Shown here one piece after another: positions 44,570-53,440 of a DNA stretch of 64,000 nt. The stretch covers positions 3,162,001-3,226,000 of the forward strand of contig NZ_JAUSZI010000002.1 in the NCBI RefSeq assembly GCF_030817415.1. Reading direction: 5' to 3'. The first letter of the stretch is position 1; every line of letters starts with the position of its first letter. The DNA comes from Streptomyces umbrinus. GTDB lineage: Bacteria; Actinomycetota; Actinomycetes; Streptomycetales; Streptomycetaceae. The notes beneath the pieces were generated by a model, which did no database searches, was not told where the DNA came from, and saw only the letters and a list, made by a program, of their open reading frames with translations. The position numbers and the translations under genes are program-made.

Positions 44570-45274
44570 ATGATCCGTGCCCTGCGTGCCGTGCGTCTCC
44601 TGCCGCTGCTGCTCCTGCCCCTGCTGCTCGTTTCCTGCGGTACGGAGGAGGCGGGAGCCGGGGCCGGCACGGGCGGATCGGCCGATGCCGGCACGGACAC
44701 GGCAGGTGCCGACGAGGGCACGGGCAGGTCGGACGATCCCGCCGATCCCGCCGAACTCGCCACCCGTGCCGGGGCCTTGGGGATCGCGCCGGAGCTCGTC
44801 TATGTCACCGAGGCCCCGGGGTTCGCCGTGGCACAGCAGTCGGTGGGGGTGTTCGGGGGCGACGGGTTCCATGCCGCGTACTTCTCCCAGAAGACCCACG
44901 CCCAGTTCGAACTCTTCGTGGACCGGGGCACTTTGAGCGCGGGGAACTGCGCGAAGACCCAAGTGGGGCAGGGGTCGGGCGAGTCGGTCGCCTGTGAGCG
45001 CGACGGGGACGCCTGGTACCGGAAGGCCGGTGGCCGGCACGAGTACGCCCTGCCGCGCGACGGCCATGTGATCCGGCTCGTCGGTGACGCGAACCGGCTG
45101 GACCGCGCCCTTCTGCGCGAGGCCGCAAAGGCGACCCACCACCCGGACGCCGCCGAGCTGACCGCCCTCCTGCCACCGGCGCCCGAGGGCACCGCCACCG
45201 AGCCGGTCGAGCGCGGGGACCTGCCGCCGGTCGGCGACGGGGCGCCCAACAACGAGGTGGGCGCGTCGGGTTGA
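44570..45274 (+). CDS. Lipoprotein of unknown function
   Basis: A 234-residue exported lipoprotein. The signal LRAVRLLPLLLLPLLLVSC ends in a lipobox with the Cys followed by an Ala/Gly/Thr/Asp-rich linker. ATG 44570 is used; ATG 44561 is in frame and possible. The folded part (about 75-200) has LGIAPELVYVTEAPGFAVAQQ, GDGFHAAYFSQKTHAQFEL and two cysteines (GNCAKT, VACERD) likely bonded. I do not recognise the family. It is divergent from the secreted DD-peptidase-like gene and may act in the envelope. Confidence 0.78.
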   Translation: MIRALRAVRLLPLLLLPLLLVSCGTEEAGAGAGTGGSADAGTDTAGADEGTGRSDDPADPAELATRAGALGIAPELVYVTEAPGFAVAQQSVGVFGGDGFHAAYFSQKTHAQFELFVDRGTLSAGNCAKTQVGQGSGESVACERDGDAWYRKAGGRHEYALPRDGHVIRLVGDANRLDRALLREAAKATHHPDAAELTALLPPAPEGTATEPVERGDLPPVGDGAPNNEVGASG

Positions 45275-45292
45275 GCGACCGGCCCGCCGGAC

Positions 45293-45303
45293 CGAAAATT
45301 TCG
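45293..45303. promoter_or_regulatory. CGAAANTTTCG operator-like palindrome upstream of the ThuA gene
   Basis: CGAAAATTTCG is a perfect odd-centred palindrome 62 bp before the ThuA start. It is the same motif as the two sites near the LacI-family gene (47916-47926 and 48004-48014). Confidence 0.6.
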
Positions 45304-45365
45304 GACTCCCGCCTCTGCCGCCGGTCCTCCGACCCGTGCGCCGGCGCACCATAGAGTCGGATCCC

Positions 45366-46043
45366 ATGGCAGCGCAGCGCCCAGAACCCCGTGTCCTCGT
45401 CCACACCCGCACCACGGACTACCGCCACGAGTCGATACCCGACGGTATCGCCGCCGTGCGGTCGCTCGGTGCCGCGCACGGCTTCACCGTCCACGCGACG
45501 GAGGCCCCCGACTTCTTCGACGCCCCCGTCGGCCGGTACGCGGCCGTCGTCTTCCTCTCCACCAGCGGCGACATCCTGACGCCCGCAGGCCGGGAGCACC
45601 TCGCCGCGTACGTCGAGGCGGGCGGCGGCTTCGTAGGAGTGCACGCGGCGGCCTGTACGGAGTACGACTGGCCCTACTACGGCGAGTTGCTCGGGGCCAG
45701 GTTCGCGCGGCACCCCGACCACCAGCCGGGCAAGGCGGTGGTGGAGGACCGCGATCACCCCGCGACCCGGCATCTGCCCGCCGTCTGGGAGTTCACCGAC
45801 GAGTGGTACGACTTCCGCACGAACCCGCGCGACGCGGTGCGCGTGCTCGTCTCCGCCGACGAGTCCTCGTACGACGGAGGCGGCATGGGCGACGACCATC
45901 CGCTCGTGTGGTGCCGCGAACAGGGCGCGGGCCGGGTCTTCTACACCGCCCTCGGCCACGCCTCGGAGGCCTACGAGGATCCGGCCTTCCGGCAGCATCT
46001 GCTCGGCGGAATCGGCTGGGCGGGGCGAATCCGCACTCCGTGA
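45366..46043 (+). CDS. ThuA-domain protein
   Basis: A 225-residue cytoplasmic protein of the ThuA (trehalose-utilisation) class I glutamine-amidotransferase-like fold. It starts VLVHTRTTDYRHESIPDGIA and has VVFLSTSGDILTPAGREHLA, GGGFVGVHAAACTEYDW and GRVFYTALGHASEAY, all diagnostic. ThuA proteins take part in disaccharide metabolism, perhaps in isomerising keto-sugars. ATG 45366 begins the conserved region. The upstream CGAAANTTTCG palindrome suggests control by the LacI regulator at 48052. Confidence 0.9.
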   Translation: MAAQRPEPRVLVHTRTTDYRHESIPDGIAAVRSLGAAHGFTVHATEAPDFFDAPVGRYAAVVFLSTSGDILTPAGREHLAAYVEAGGGFVGVHAAACTEYDWPYYGELLGARFARHPDHQPGKAVVEDRDHPATRHLPAVWEFTDEWYDFRTNPRDAVRVLVSADESSYDGGGMGDDHPLVWCREQGAGRVFYTALGHASEAYEDPAFRQHLLGGIGWAGRIRTP

Positions 46044-46089
46044 GAGGCGGACGGCCCCTCATTACTCTGTGAGAGGCGGGCGGCCCCTC
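46035..46089. repeat. Two 26-bp direct repeats between convergent genes
   Basis: Copies at 46035-46060 and 46064-46089 read ACTCCGTGAGAGGCGG then ACGGCCCCTC, with two differences between them. The first copy contains the ThuA stop codon and the second runs up to the carboxylesterase stop, so the copy probably arose by a short tandem duplication of the gene end. Confidence 0.75.
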
Positions 46090-46094
46090 GGTCG

Positions 46095-47672
46095 TCACCC
46101 CCGCCGCACACCTCCCGGCCTCCGAAGCCGCCGCACGACCGACAGCGGCACCGCACCCGGCCTCTGCGTCTTCCGGTCGGCAGGGTCGGCAGGGTCGGCC
46201 GCGACCTCGGAGGCGGCGAACTCGGCTTCCCACAGGGCGAGTTCGCGATCCCGGGGCCCGTGCACGACCGCGGGCTCCCCCGCCCCGAAGACCCGTACCG
46301 GATGCGTGGCGTCCCACACCGGCCACCCAGGATCCCCCTCGACGGCGAACCGCACCCACGCCGAGTGCATCTCGTCGGCGAGAGCCTGCGGTGCGCCGGG
46401 CCCGGCGAGCTTCGCGGCCTCGGGCACGTCGGCCGTGTCGAAGACGAAGCCGAGCTCCAGGGCGTGGCAGGCGCCGAGGCCGGGGACGTTGGAGGGCCAG
46501 GCGAACTCGTAGACGTACGAGGGTGCCGGGTGGGCGTCCGCCAGGCGGTGCAGCGGTACGCGGAGGAGATAATCGGTGACCAGTTGGCCCACCAGGTCGG
46601 CGGTGCTCGCGTCGGGATGGGCCAGCCGGTAGCCGCGCGGGACCTCGGGGCCGCAGCGGCAGCGGGCCATCGCGCCGGCCAGGGCGACCGGGCCGAGCCG
46701 GTCGATGCGTTCCAGGAGGCCGGTGGGCGCGAGCCACAGCCGGTACTCCTCGCTGGTCCAACCGAGCAGCAGGTCGACGTCCCGGGCCGCGTCGCCGTCG
46801 AGCAGGGCCTCCAGCGGGTCGCGCGGCACGAGGTCTCCGTCGACGACGATGCCGAACGCGGGACCCCCGAGGACCGGGCTGGCACGGCGGCCGACCTCGG
46901 CCTGCGCCTCGGCCAGGGCGGCCCGGTCGACGGCGGCGAACGCCTCGGCGGTCGCGGGGATCTTCAGCCGCGTGGCCATACGCCGCACCAGGCGCCGCAC
47001 CTTGTCCCGTTCTGTCACCTCGGGCGGGCCGCTCTGCAGCGCGGCCCGCAGGAACAGCCCCTTGGCGCGCGGGCTCGCCAGCAGCGCCCCGATGCTGATC
47101 GCACCGGCGGACTCGCCGAAGACGGTCACCCGGTCCGGGTCACCGCCGAACTCCGCGATCGCGTCCCGCACCCACTCCAGCGCGGCGAGCTGGTCGCGCA
47201 GGCCAGGGTTGGCGGGGGCGTCCGGGAAGAGGCCGTAACCCTCAATGCCCAGGCGGTAGTTGAGGGAGACGAACACCAGGCCGTCGCGGGCGAAGGACCG
47301 GCCGTCGTACACCGGGACCGCCGACGAGCCGCGGGTCAGCGCCCCGCCGTGGATCCACACCATGACGGGCAGGCGGGCGCCTGGGCCCGGCTCGGGCGTC
47401 CACACGTTCAGGTTGAGGATGTCGTCACCCGGCACGACCGGGTCGGAGAGCAGCTTCGCGAAGGCCTCGGAGTACGGCGGCTTGGGTGGCGTCGGCCCGA
47501 ACTCACCGGCGTCGCGCACGCCGTCCCACGGCTCGGGCGGGACGGGCGGCCGGAAGCGGCGGGGGCCGAAGGGAGGGGCGGCGTAGGGGATGCCTCGGAA
47601 CACGGCGAGGCCGTTCTCGTGACGGCCTCGGACGGCACCGTAGGGGGTGCTGACCACGGGACCCTCGGTCAT
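46095..47672 (-). CDS. Type-B carboxylesterase
   Basis: A 525-residue alpha/beta hydrolase of the para-nitrobenzyl esterase group. It has the N-terminal VVSTPYGAVRGRHENGLAVF and FRGIPYAAPPFG, the EDCLNLNVW equivalent (DDILNLNVWTP), the oxyanion hole HGGAL, and the nucleophile box FGESAGAIS with Ser188. The acidic and His members lie near residues 310 and 405. No signal peptide is seen. The start (47672) faces the LacI gene across a 379-bp gap with three operator-like palindromes, so it is a probable LacI-controlled gene. Confidence 0.9.
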   Translation of the reverse strand: MTEGPVVSTPYGAVRGRHENGLAVFRGIPYAAPPFGPRRFRPPVPPEPWDGVRDAGEFGPTPPKPPYSEAFAKLLSDPVVPGDDILNLNVWTPEPGPGARLPVMVWIHGGALTRGSSAVPVYDGRSFARDGLVFVSLNYRLGIEGYGLFPDAPANPGLRDQLAALEWVRDAIAEFGGDPDRVTVFGESAGAISIGALLASPRAKGLFLRAALQSGPPEVTERDKVRRLVRRMATRLKIPATAEAFAAVDRAALAEAQAEVGRRASPVLGGPAFGIVVDGDLVPRDPLEALLDGDAARDVDLLLGWTSEEYRLWLAPTGLLERIDRLGPVALAGAMARCRCGPEVPRGYRLAHPDASTADLVGQLVTDYLLRVPLHRLADAHPAPSYVYEFAWPSNVPGLGACHALELGFVFDTADVPEAAKLAGPGAPQALADEMHSAWVRFAVEGDPGWPVWDATHPVRVFGAGEPAVVHGPRDRELALWEAEFAASEVAADPADPADRKTQRPGAVPLSVVRRLRRPGGVRRG

Positions 47673-48051
47673 TCGACCATCTCCTCACCTGAGCGGGAAC
47701 CACAGGGCCCGCCCCCTCAGCGCATCACACAATCCCTGTGTCACGCAGCCCAAGAGCGGCTCCTGGAGCTGCCCCAGGGCTGTTCAGGACGGCCCAAGGA
47801 CCGCCCGGATCGGCCCCAGGGCGGTCCCAGGAGGGCGAAATCCGCCGTGCGGCGGCCCGTCCGACAGAGCGGGGCGACACGGCCAACCTGCCCAGGACCT
47901 GCGTGTTCGACATTTCGAAAGTTTCGACTCCGCGAAATTCCGTTGAATACCGGCTCTTCCACGGCGTGTCACCGCGGCCTTACTGTAGGAAGCGCTTTCT
48001 ACCCGAAACTTTCGACGGCCCTCGGGACGGGGCCTGGAGAGGTGGGCTTCC
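47673..48051. other. Divergent control region of the carboxylesterase and LacI genes
   Basis: This 379-bp gap holds no convincing gene; its open frames are low-complexity. The left half is a GC-rich run with repeated CCCAGG/GGCCC words. The right half (47900-48020) is less GC-rich and carries the three palindromes described separately. Confidence 0.6.
47915..48014. promoter_or_regulatory. Three LacI-type operator palindromes
   Basis: TCGAAAGTTTCGA at 47915-47927 and CGAAACTTTCG at 48004-48014 share the CGAAANTTTCG motif. Between them, GTAGGAAGCGCTTTCTAC at 47985-48002 is an 18-bp palindrome with one mismatch and the central AAGCGCTT typical of LacI-family sites. The closest one ends 37 bp before the LacI start. 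They are well placed for autoregulation and for control of the divergent esterase. Confidence 0.75.
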
Positions 48052-49080
48052 ATGGTGCGTACCGGAAGCGTGGCCGGGCCGACCCTCGCGGTCGTGGCAC
48101 GTGAGGCGGGCGTTTCCGTACCGACGGCCTCCAAGGTCGTCAACGGCCGGGAGGACGTGGCGCCGGAGACCCGCCGCCGGGTGACGGAGGCGCTCGACCG
48201 GCTCGGCTATGTCCGCAGACCCCGGTTCGACGCGGTGAAGTCGCCCGGCCTGGTCGACCTCGTCGTCCACTCGCTGGAGAACTCCTGGTCGGGCTCGATC
48301 CTGCACGGCGTGGAGGAGGCGGCGCACGACGCCGGCCTTGAGGTGGTCGTCTCGGCAGGCCTGACCCGGACCCGGGGCGGCCGTCCGGAGCGCGGCTGGC
48401 TGGACAAGCTCTCCACGCGCGGCTCCTCCGGTGTGCTGTTCAACCTCGCCGAGCTGACCGCCTCCCAGTACGCCTGGCTGGACCAGCACCGCATCCCGTT
48501 CGTGCTGATCGACCCGGTGCTGGAGCCGCCACCCGGGGTCGTCTCGGTCGGCGCGGCCAACTGGCACGGCGGGGTGACCGCCACCGAGCACCTGCTCTCC
48601 CTCGGCCACGAACGCATAGCCGTCATCGCCGGCTACCGCCGCAAGATGTGCAGCACCGCGCGCGTCGCCGGCTACCGCTCGGCCCTCGCGGCGGCCGGAC
48701 TGCGCCATCGCCCCGAGTACCTGCGCTACGGCAACTTCGACGAGAGCGCCGCGCACCGGCGGATGCTGGAGCTCCTCGATCTGCCGGAACCGCCCACGGC
48801 CGTCTTCGTCTGCTCGGACCGCATGGCTCTGGGCGCGTACCGGGCGCTGGCCGAGCGGGGGCTGTCCGTCCCGGACGACGTCAGCGTGGTGGGCTTCGAC
48901 GACCTGCCCGAGGCCCACTGGGCCTCACCGGCCCTGACGACCGTCCGCCAGCCGCTCGCGGAGATGGCGGCGACTGCGATGCGCCTGCTGGTGCGGATGA
49001 TGGCGGGCGAGCAGCCGGAGGGGACGCGTACGGAGTTGTCCACGCGGCTGGTGGTACGGGCGAGCACGGCACCCCGCTGA
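48052..49080 (+). CDS. LacI-family transcriptional regulator
   Basis: A 342-residue repressor. The N-terminal HTH and hinge are TLAVVAREAGVSVPTASKVV and ETRRRVTEALDRLGYV, and the ligand domain has the periplasmic-binding fold (VDLVVHSLENSWSGSILHGV, VFVCSDRMALGAYRAL, VSVVGFDDLPEAHW, LTTVRQPLAEMAATAMRLL). These features match sugar-responsive Streptomyces repressors of the xylan and cellulose type. GGAGAGG lies before ATG 48052. Its operators are likely the CGAAANTTTCG sites here and at 45293. The inducer sugar is unknown. Confidence 0.92.
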   Translation: MVRTGSVAGPTLAVVAREAGVSVPTASKVVNGREDVAPETRRRVTEALDRLGYVRRPRFDAVKSPGLVDLVVHSLENSWSGSILHGVEEAAHDAGLEVVVSAGLTRTRGGRPERGWLDKLSTRGSSGVLFNLAELTASQYAWLDQHRIPFVLIDPVLEPPPGVVSVGAANWHGGVTATEHLLSLGHERIAVIAGYRRKMCSTARVAGYRSALAAAGLRHRPEYLRYGNFDESAAHRRMLELLDLPEPPTAVFVCSDRMALGAYRALAERGLSVPDDVSVVGFDDLPEAHWASPALTTVRQPLAEMAATAMRLLVRMMAGEQPEGTRTELSTRLVVRASTAPR

Positions 49081-49092
49081 CCCGCCCCGCCC

Positions 49093-50094
49093 TCAGGCAG
49101 AGTCGAGCGGCTTGGGCGAATCGAGTGAGTCTAGTGAGTCGGGTCGGGCGAGTGCTTCCGCGATTCCCGTGATCGCCGCCGGCCCGACCCGGCAGCACCC
49201 GCCGATCAGCCGGGCCCCGGCCCGCTCCCAGCCGCCGACCTGCTCGGGGGTGAAGGTGGAGCGGCCGGTCCAGGCGCGCGCCTCGGCGTCCCAGGTCTCG
49301 CCGCTGTTCGGGTAGACCACGACCGGCTTGCCGGTGACGCGTGCGGCGGTCTCCACCGCGGCGTCCACGTCGTCGGGGGCGCAGCAGTTGACGCCGACCG
49401 CGATCACCTCGTCGGCGTCGGTGGCGAGCGCGAAGGCCTCCTCCAGCGGCTGCCCGGCCCTGGTCCGGTCCCCGGCGACGCTGTACGACAGCCACGCCGG
49501 TACGCCGAGCCCGCGCACCGCCCGCAGCAGCGCCCGCGCCTCGTCGGCGTCGGGCACGGTCTCAAGGGCCAGGACGTCAGGACCGGCCTCGGCCAGCACC
49601 TCAAGGCGGGGCCGGTGAAACGCCTCCAGTTCGGCGACGCTCAGCCCGTACCTGCCCCGGTACTCCGAACCGTCCGCGAGCATCGCCCCGTACGGGCCCA
49701 CCGACGCCGCCACCCACAGCGGTTCGCGCACGCCCTTCGCCTCGGCCTGCCGGGCCGCCTCGCGGGCGAGTTCGACGCTGAGCCCGAGCAGTTCGGCCGC
49801 GCGCTCGCGGGAGACGCCGCGCCCCGCGAAGCCCTCGAAGGTCGCCTGGTAGCTGGAGGTGATCGCCACGTTCGCGCCCGCCTCGAAGTACGCCAGATGC
49901 GCCTCGGTGATCGCCTCGGGCCGTTCGGCGAGCAGCCGCGCCGACCACAGCTCGTCGCTCAGGTCGTGCCCGGCCGATTCGAGCTGGTTGGACATACCGC
50001 CGTCGAGAACGACGGTGCCGGCGGCGAGCGCCTCGGCGAGGGTGAGGGTGCGCGGGGCGGCGGGAGAGGGATCGCTGGTGGTGTCGCTGCTCAT
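49093..50094 (-). CDS. mmuM: Homocysteine S-methyltransferase (MmuM-type)
   Basis: A 333-residue cytoplasmic enzyme that makes methionine from homocysteine and a methyl donor such as S-methylmethionine. It has VVLDGGMSNQLESAGHDLSD at the barrel start, AITSSYQATFEGF, and the zinc-binding cysteines in VGVNCCAP and LIGGCCRVGP. A diverged DSLDSLDSP repeat at the C-terminus is coded by nine-base DNA repeats. Length and motifs fit E. coli MmuM. It is divergent from an APC permease that may import the methyl donor. Confidence 0.93.
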   Translation of the reverse strand: MSSDTTSDPSPAAPRTLTLAEALAAGTVVLDGGMSNQLESAGHDLSDELWSARLLAERPEAITEAHLAYFEAGANVAITSSYQATFEGFAGRGVSRERAAELLGLSVELAREAARQAEAKGVREPLWVAASVGPYGAMLADGSEYRGRYGLSVAELEAFHRPRLEVLAEAGPDVLALETVPDADEARALLRAVRGLGVPAWLSYSVAGDRTRAGQPLEEAFALATDADEVIAVGVNCCAPDDVDAAVETAARVTGKPVVVYPNSGETWDAEARAWTGRSTFTPEQVGGWERAGARLIGGCCRVGPAAITGIAEALARPDSLDSLDSPKPLDSA

Positions 50095-50281
50095 GTCACG
50101 ACGCTAGTCGAAGGTGCGGCGGATGCCCGCACGTGTCCAGTGTGTGAACAGATTGCCCACCATGTGGGATGTGGGGTTACGATCACGGCCTCCCCACTCC
50201 CCGTACGCCGCAGTGCGTCGACCGGCGTCGCCGTGGCCGCCGGACGCGATGCGGCGCGTCCCCACGGAATCCGGAAGTGCC

Positions 50282-51670
50282 ATGACTGCCCCCAGCACCA
50301 CCGAGGCCGATGGAACACGCCCCGGTCCGGCCCCGGCCGCACCCCGCCGCACCTTCGGTCTCGCCGCCGCCACCGCCCTCGTCATGGGCAACATCATCGG
50401 CGGCGGCATCTTCGTGCTGCCCGCCACCGTCGCCCCGTACGGCACGGTCAGCCTGCTCGCCTTCGTCGTCCTGTCCATGGGCGCGGTGCTGCTGGCCCTG
50501 CTCTTCGGGAAACTCGCGCGCCGCAGCCCGGTGACCGGCGGCCTCTACGTCTATCCGCGGGACGCGTTCGGCGAGTTCGCGGGATTTCTGTCGGCCTGGT
50601 CGTACTGGACCATGACCTGGGTCAGCATCGCCGCGCTCGCGGTGGCGACCGTCGGATACGCCGATGTGCTGCTGCCGCTGGACGGCAACCGCGCCCTGGA
50701 GGCGGCCGTGGCGGCGGCCGCGCTGTGGCTGCCCGCCGCCGCGAACTTCGCGGGCACCCGCTGGGTCGGCGGGGTGCAGATCGTGTCGACGATCCTGAAG
50801 TTCGTGCCGCTGCTCCTGGTCGCCACCGTCGGGCTCTTCTTCATCGACACCGACAACTTCGGCCCGTTCAACGCCTCCGGCGACAGCGTGTCCGGCGCGC
50901 TCGCCGCCTCCGCCGCGCTGCTCCTCTACAGCTTCCTGGGCGTCGAGTCGGCCGCGATGAGCGCGGGCGAGGTCCGCGACCCGGAGCGCACGGTCGGCCG
51001 CGCCAGCGTGCTGGGCACGCTCGGCTCGGCACTCGTCTACCTCCTCGGCACGGTCGCGGTCTTCGGGCTCGTCCCGCACGGCCAACTCGCCCAGTCAGGC
51101 GCGCCGTTCGCCGACGCCGTCGACGCGATGACCGGCGGCCACTGGGGCGGCACACTCATCGCGATCGTCGCCGTCGCCTCGATGGTCGGCTGCCTCAACG
51201 GGTGGATCCTGATGAGCGCCCAGATGCCGTACGCCGCCGCCCGCGACGGGCTGTTCCCGGCGAGGTTCGCCCGCGTGGGCAAGGGCGGTGTCCCCGGTTT
51301 CGGCGTCCTTGCCTGCGCCTCCCTCGGCACGGTCCTGATCGGCCTCAACTACACGGCGGGACCCGACACCACGTTCCGCGTGCTCGTCCTCATCACCACC
51401 TTCACCGGGTGTGTGCCGTATCTCCTGTCGGCCGCGGCCCAGTTGTACTGGCTCGCCCAGGGCACCCGCGATCGCGTCCGCCCCGCGGGCCTGGCACGCG
51501 ACCTGATCGTCGCCGCCCTCTCCTTCGCCTTCTCGTTCTGGCTGATCGCGGGCGCCGGGTATGCGGCCGTGTACCAGGGGGTGTTGTTCCTGTTCGCCGG
51601 GATCCCTGTGTATGTGTGGCTGCGGGGGCGGTCCGAGGGCGGCCGGTCGTCCGGGGTCACCAAGGGATGA
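50282..51670 (+). CDS. APC-superfamily amino acid permease
   Basis: A 462-residue membrane transporter with about 12 spans. ATG 50282 begins the protein; upstream in-frame starts lie in the promoter. LAAATALVMGNIIGGGIFVL is the classic first span with the substrate-contacting GxGxF-like motif, and FLGVESAAMSAGEVRDPERT is the conserved sixth-span segment. It resembles arginine/agmatine and basic amino-acid antiporters of this superfamily. Divergence from MmuM suggests S-methylmethionine uptake, as in the E. coli mmuPM pair, but this is inferred from position only. Its end overlaps the convergent SDR gene by 14 bp. Confidence 0.88.
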   Translation: MTAPSTTEADGTRPGPAPAAPRRTFGLAAATALVMGNIIGGGIFVLPATVAPYGTVSLLAFVVLSMGAVLLALLFGKLARRSPVTGGLYVYPRDAFGEFAGFLSAWSYWTMTWVSIAALAVATVGYADVLLPLDGNRALEAAVAAAALWLPAAANFAGTRWVGGVQIVSTILKFVPLLLVATVGLFFIDTDNFGPFNASGDSVSGALAASAALLLYSFLGVESAAMSAGEVRDPERTVGRASVLGTLGSALVYLLGTVAVFGLVPHGQLAQSGAPFADAVDAMTGGHWGGTLIAIVAVASMVGCLNGWILMSAQMPYAAARDGLFPARFARVGKGGVPGFGVLACASLGTVLIGLNYTAGPDTTFRVLVLITTFTGCVPYLLSAAAQLYWLAQGTRDRVRPAGLARDLIVAALSFAFSFWLIAGAGYAAVYQGVLFLFAGIPVYVWLRGRSEGGRSSGVTKG

Positions 51671-52394
51671 CGCCGTCGTCCTCGAAGAACGAACCGGTCG
51701 GGCCGCCGTCGGGCAGCGTGGCGAGCCGGATCGCCGTGGCCGCGCCCTGCTCAGGGGTGCGGGGTCCTTGGAAGCCGGTGAAGTCGGTCGCGACCAGACC
51801 CGGGCAGGCGGCGTTGATCAGGATGTCCGTGTCGGCGAGCTGCCGGGCGTACTGCACGGTGACGGCGTTGAGGAACGACTTCGACGGCGAGTAGGCCGCC
51901 ATGACGGGGCCGATCTCGATGTCCGGGTCCGCCTGCCGGGTGAGGGAGGCGACGGAACTGGAGACGTTGACGATGCGCGGCGACGTCGAGCGCCGCAGCA
52001 GCGGCAGCATCGCGTTGGTCACCCGGATGACACCGATGACGTTGGTCTCCACGACCGTGCGGACCAGGTCGAGGTCGAGCGCGGTCGGGTCCTGTATCCA
52101 CCCCGGCCCCATCTCCCCTGAGATACCGGCGTTGTTGACCAGGACGTCCAGGCGCCCGGCCTGCCGTTCGACCAGCTCCGCGGCATCGGTGACGCTCAGG
52201 TCGTCGGTCACGTCCAGCGGAACCCCGAACGCGTCCACCCCGGCGGCGCGCAGCTTCTCGACAGCGGTCTCGCGCCGGACCTCCTCGCGGGCTCCCACGC
52301 CCACGCGGTACCCGAGGGCGCCAAGACCGGCCGCGATCTCGTACCCGATTCCCTTGTTCGCGCCGGTGACCAGCGCGATCTTCGTTTCGCTCAT
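51657..52394 (-). CDS. Short-chain dehydrogenase/reductase
   Basis: A 245-residue NADP-type oxidoreductase. The Rossmann motif TGANKGIGYEIA is at the N-terminus, NNAG at about residue 86, the catalytic Ser in IVNVSSSVAS, and Tyr-Lys as YSPSKS (YxxxK-like, with Lys at YSPSK). It resembles carbonyl-reductase-like SDRs. ATG 52394 is taken as start. It is divergent from a LysR gene 87 bp away, which is likely its regulator. Its substrate is unknown. Confidence 0.9.
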   Translation of the reverse strand: MSETKIALVTGANKGIGYEIAAGLGALGYRVGVGAREEVRRETAVEKLRAAGVDAFGVPLDVTDDLSVTDAAELVERQAGRLDVLVNNAGISGEMGPGWIQDPTALDLDLVRTVVETNVIGVIRVTNAMLPLLRRSTSPRIVNVSSSVASLTRQADPDIEIGPVMAAYSPSKSFLNAVTVQYARQLADTDILINAACPGLVATDFTGFQGPRTPEQGAATAIRLATLPDGGPTGSFFEDDGVIPW

Positions 52395-52481
52395 GCCGTT
52401 GATGCTCGCTCGCGGACGGGCAGCGCAGCCAACACCGATCCGGCGTCCTGTCATACCCGGCAGGTATCACCGGGCTACGCT

Positions 52482-53351
52482 GTGGCCGTGGACACCCTGG
52501 AGACCCGCGAGTTGAGGTACTTCGTCGCCGTCGCCGAGGAACTGCACTTCGGCCGCGCCGCCGAGCGCCTCGGCATGGCCCAGCCACCACTCTCCCGGGC
52601 GATCCAGCAGTTGGAACGGCGCCTCGGCGTCTCCCTGTTGGAACGCAACCGACGCGGCGTCTCCCTGACCGACGCCGGGGAGGTACTGCTGCACGAGGGC
52701 CGCGCAGCCCTCGACGCGGCCACGGCCGCCGCTCGCCGCACCCGTCGCGCGGGTGGCGCCGACAGTCCGGGCGGCCCCCGCAACCGCCTGGTGCTGGCGG
52801 TGAAGGCCGCCGCGGCTCACGAACTACTGCAGAAGCTCCTCGACGCCTACGCGGCCGAGCCCGACGCCGCCGAGATCGAGGTGCTGCCGTGCGGCTTCTG
52901 CGAGCAGGAAGAGCTGTTGCGCGACGGCCGCGCCGATGTGGCACTCATGCACGCGCCGTTCAACTCCCTCGCCGGGTTCGACAGCGAGGAACTGCTGACC
53001 GAGGGACAGATCGCCATCCTGCCCGCCGACCACCCCCTCGCCGCGCACAAGTCACTGACCCTGGCCGACGTCAGCGACATCCCCGGCCTTCCGGCCGCCC
53101 GCTGGCCCCGCCACGGCACGTACCCGCCCGGCCCTGGCCCCGAGATCCGCGACCAGACGCAGCTGGCCCAGCTGATCGCCCTCGGACGCACCGTGGCCGT
53201 CTTCCCCGACTCCGCCCGCGCCTGGCTGTGGTCCGAGCACGCCGCCGTCCCCCTGACCGACGCACCCCCGGTCGTCACCCACATCGCCTGGCCCGCCCAC
53301 AGCCGCTCCCTGGCCCTCGCGGGCCTGATCCGCACGGCCACGCGGCTATGA
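52482..53351 (+). CDS. LysR-family transcriptional regulator
   Basis: A 289-residue regulator. The N-terminal HTH reads LRYFVAVAEELHFGRAAERL and AQPPLSRAIQQLERRLGVSL, standard for LysR. The effector domain has LRDGRADVALMHAPF and LLTEGQIAILPADHPLA. GTG 52482 and GTG 52488 are both possible starts. LysR proteins normally control a divergent gene, here the SDR, through a site in the 87-bp gap. The inducer is unknown. Confidence 0.92.
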   Translation: MAVDTLETRELRYFVAVAEELHFGRAAERLGMAQPPLSRAIQQLERRLGVSLLERNRRGVSLTDAGEVLLHEGRAALDAATAAARRTRRAGGADSPGGPRNRLVLAVKAAAAHELLQKLLDAYAAEPDAAEIEVLPCGFCEQEELLRDGRADVALMHAPFNSLAGFDSEELLTEGQIAILPADHPLAAHKSLTLADVSDIPGLPAARWPRHGTYPPGPGPEIRDQTQLAQLIALGRTVAVFPDSARAWLWSEHAAVPLTDAPPVVTHIAWPAHSRSLALAGLIRTATRL

Positions 53352-53440
53352 CCTGCACGTCCTGAAACCGTGCCGCTGTCGCACAGGCCCTGTCCGATTC
53401 GTTCAAGACCGCCGTCCACCGCCCTCCCTACGGTGGCCCC

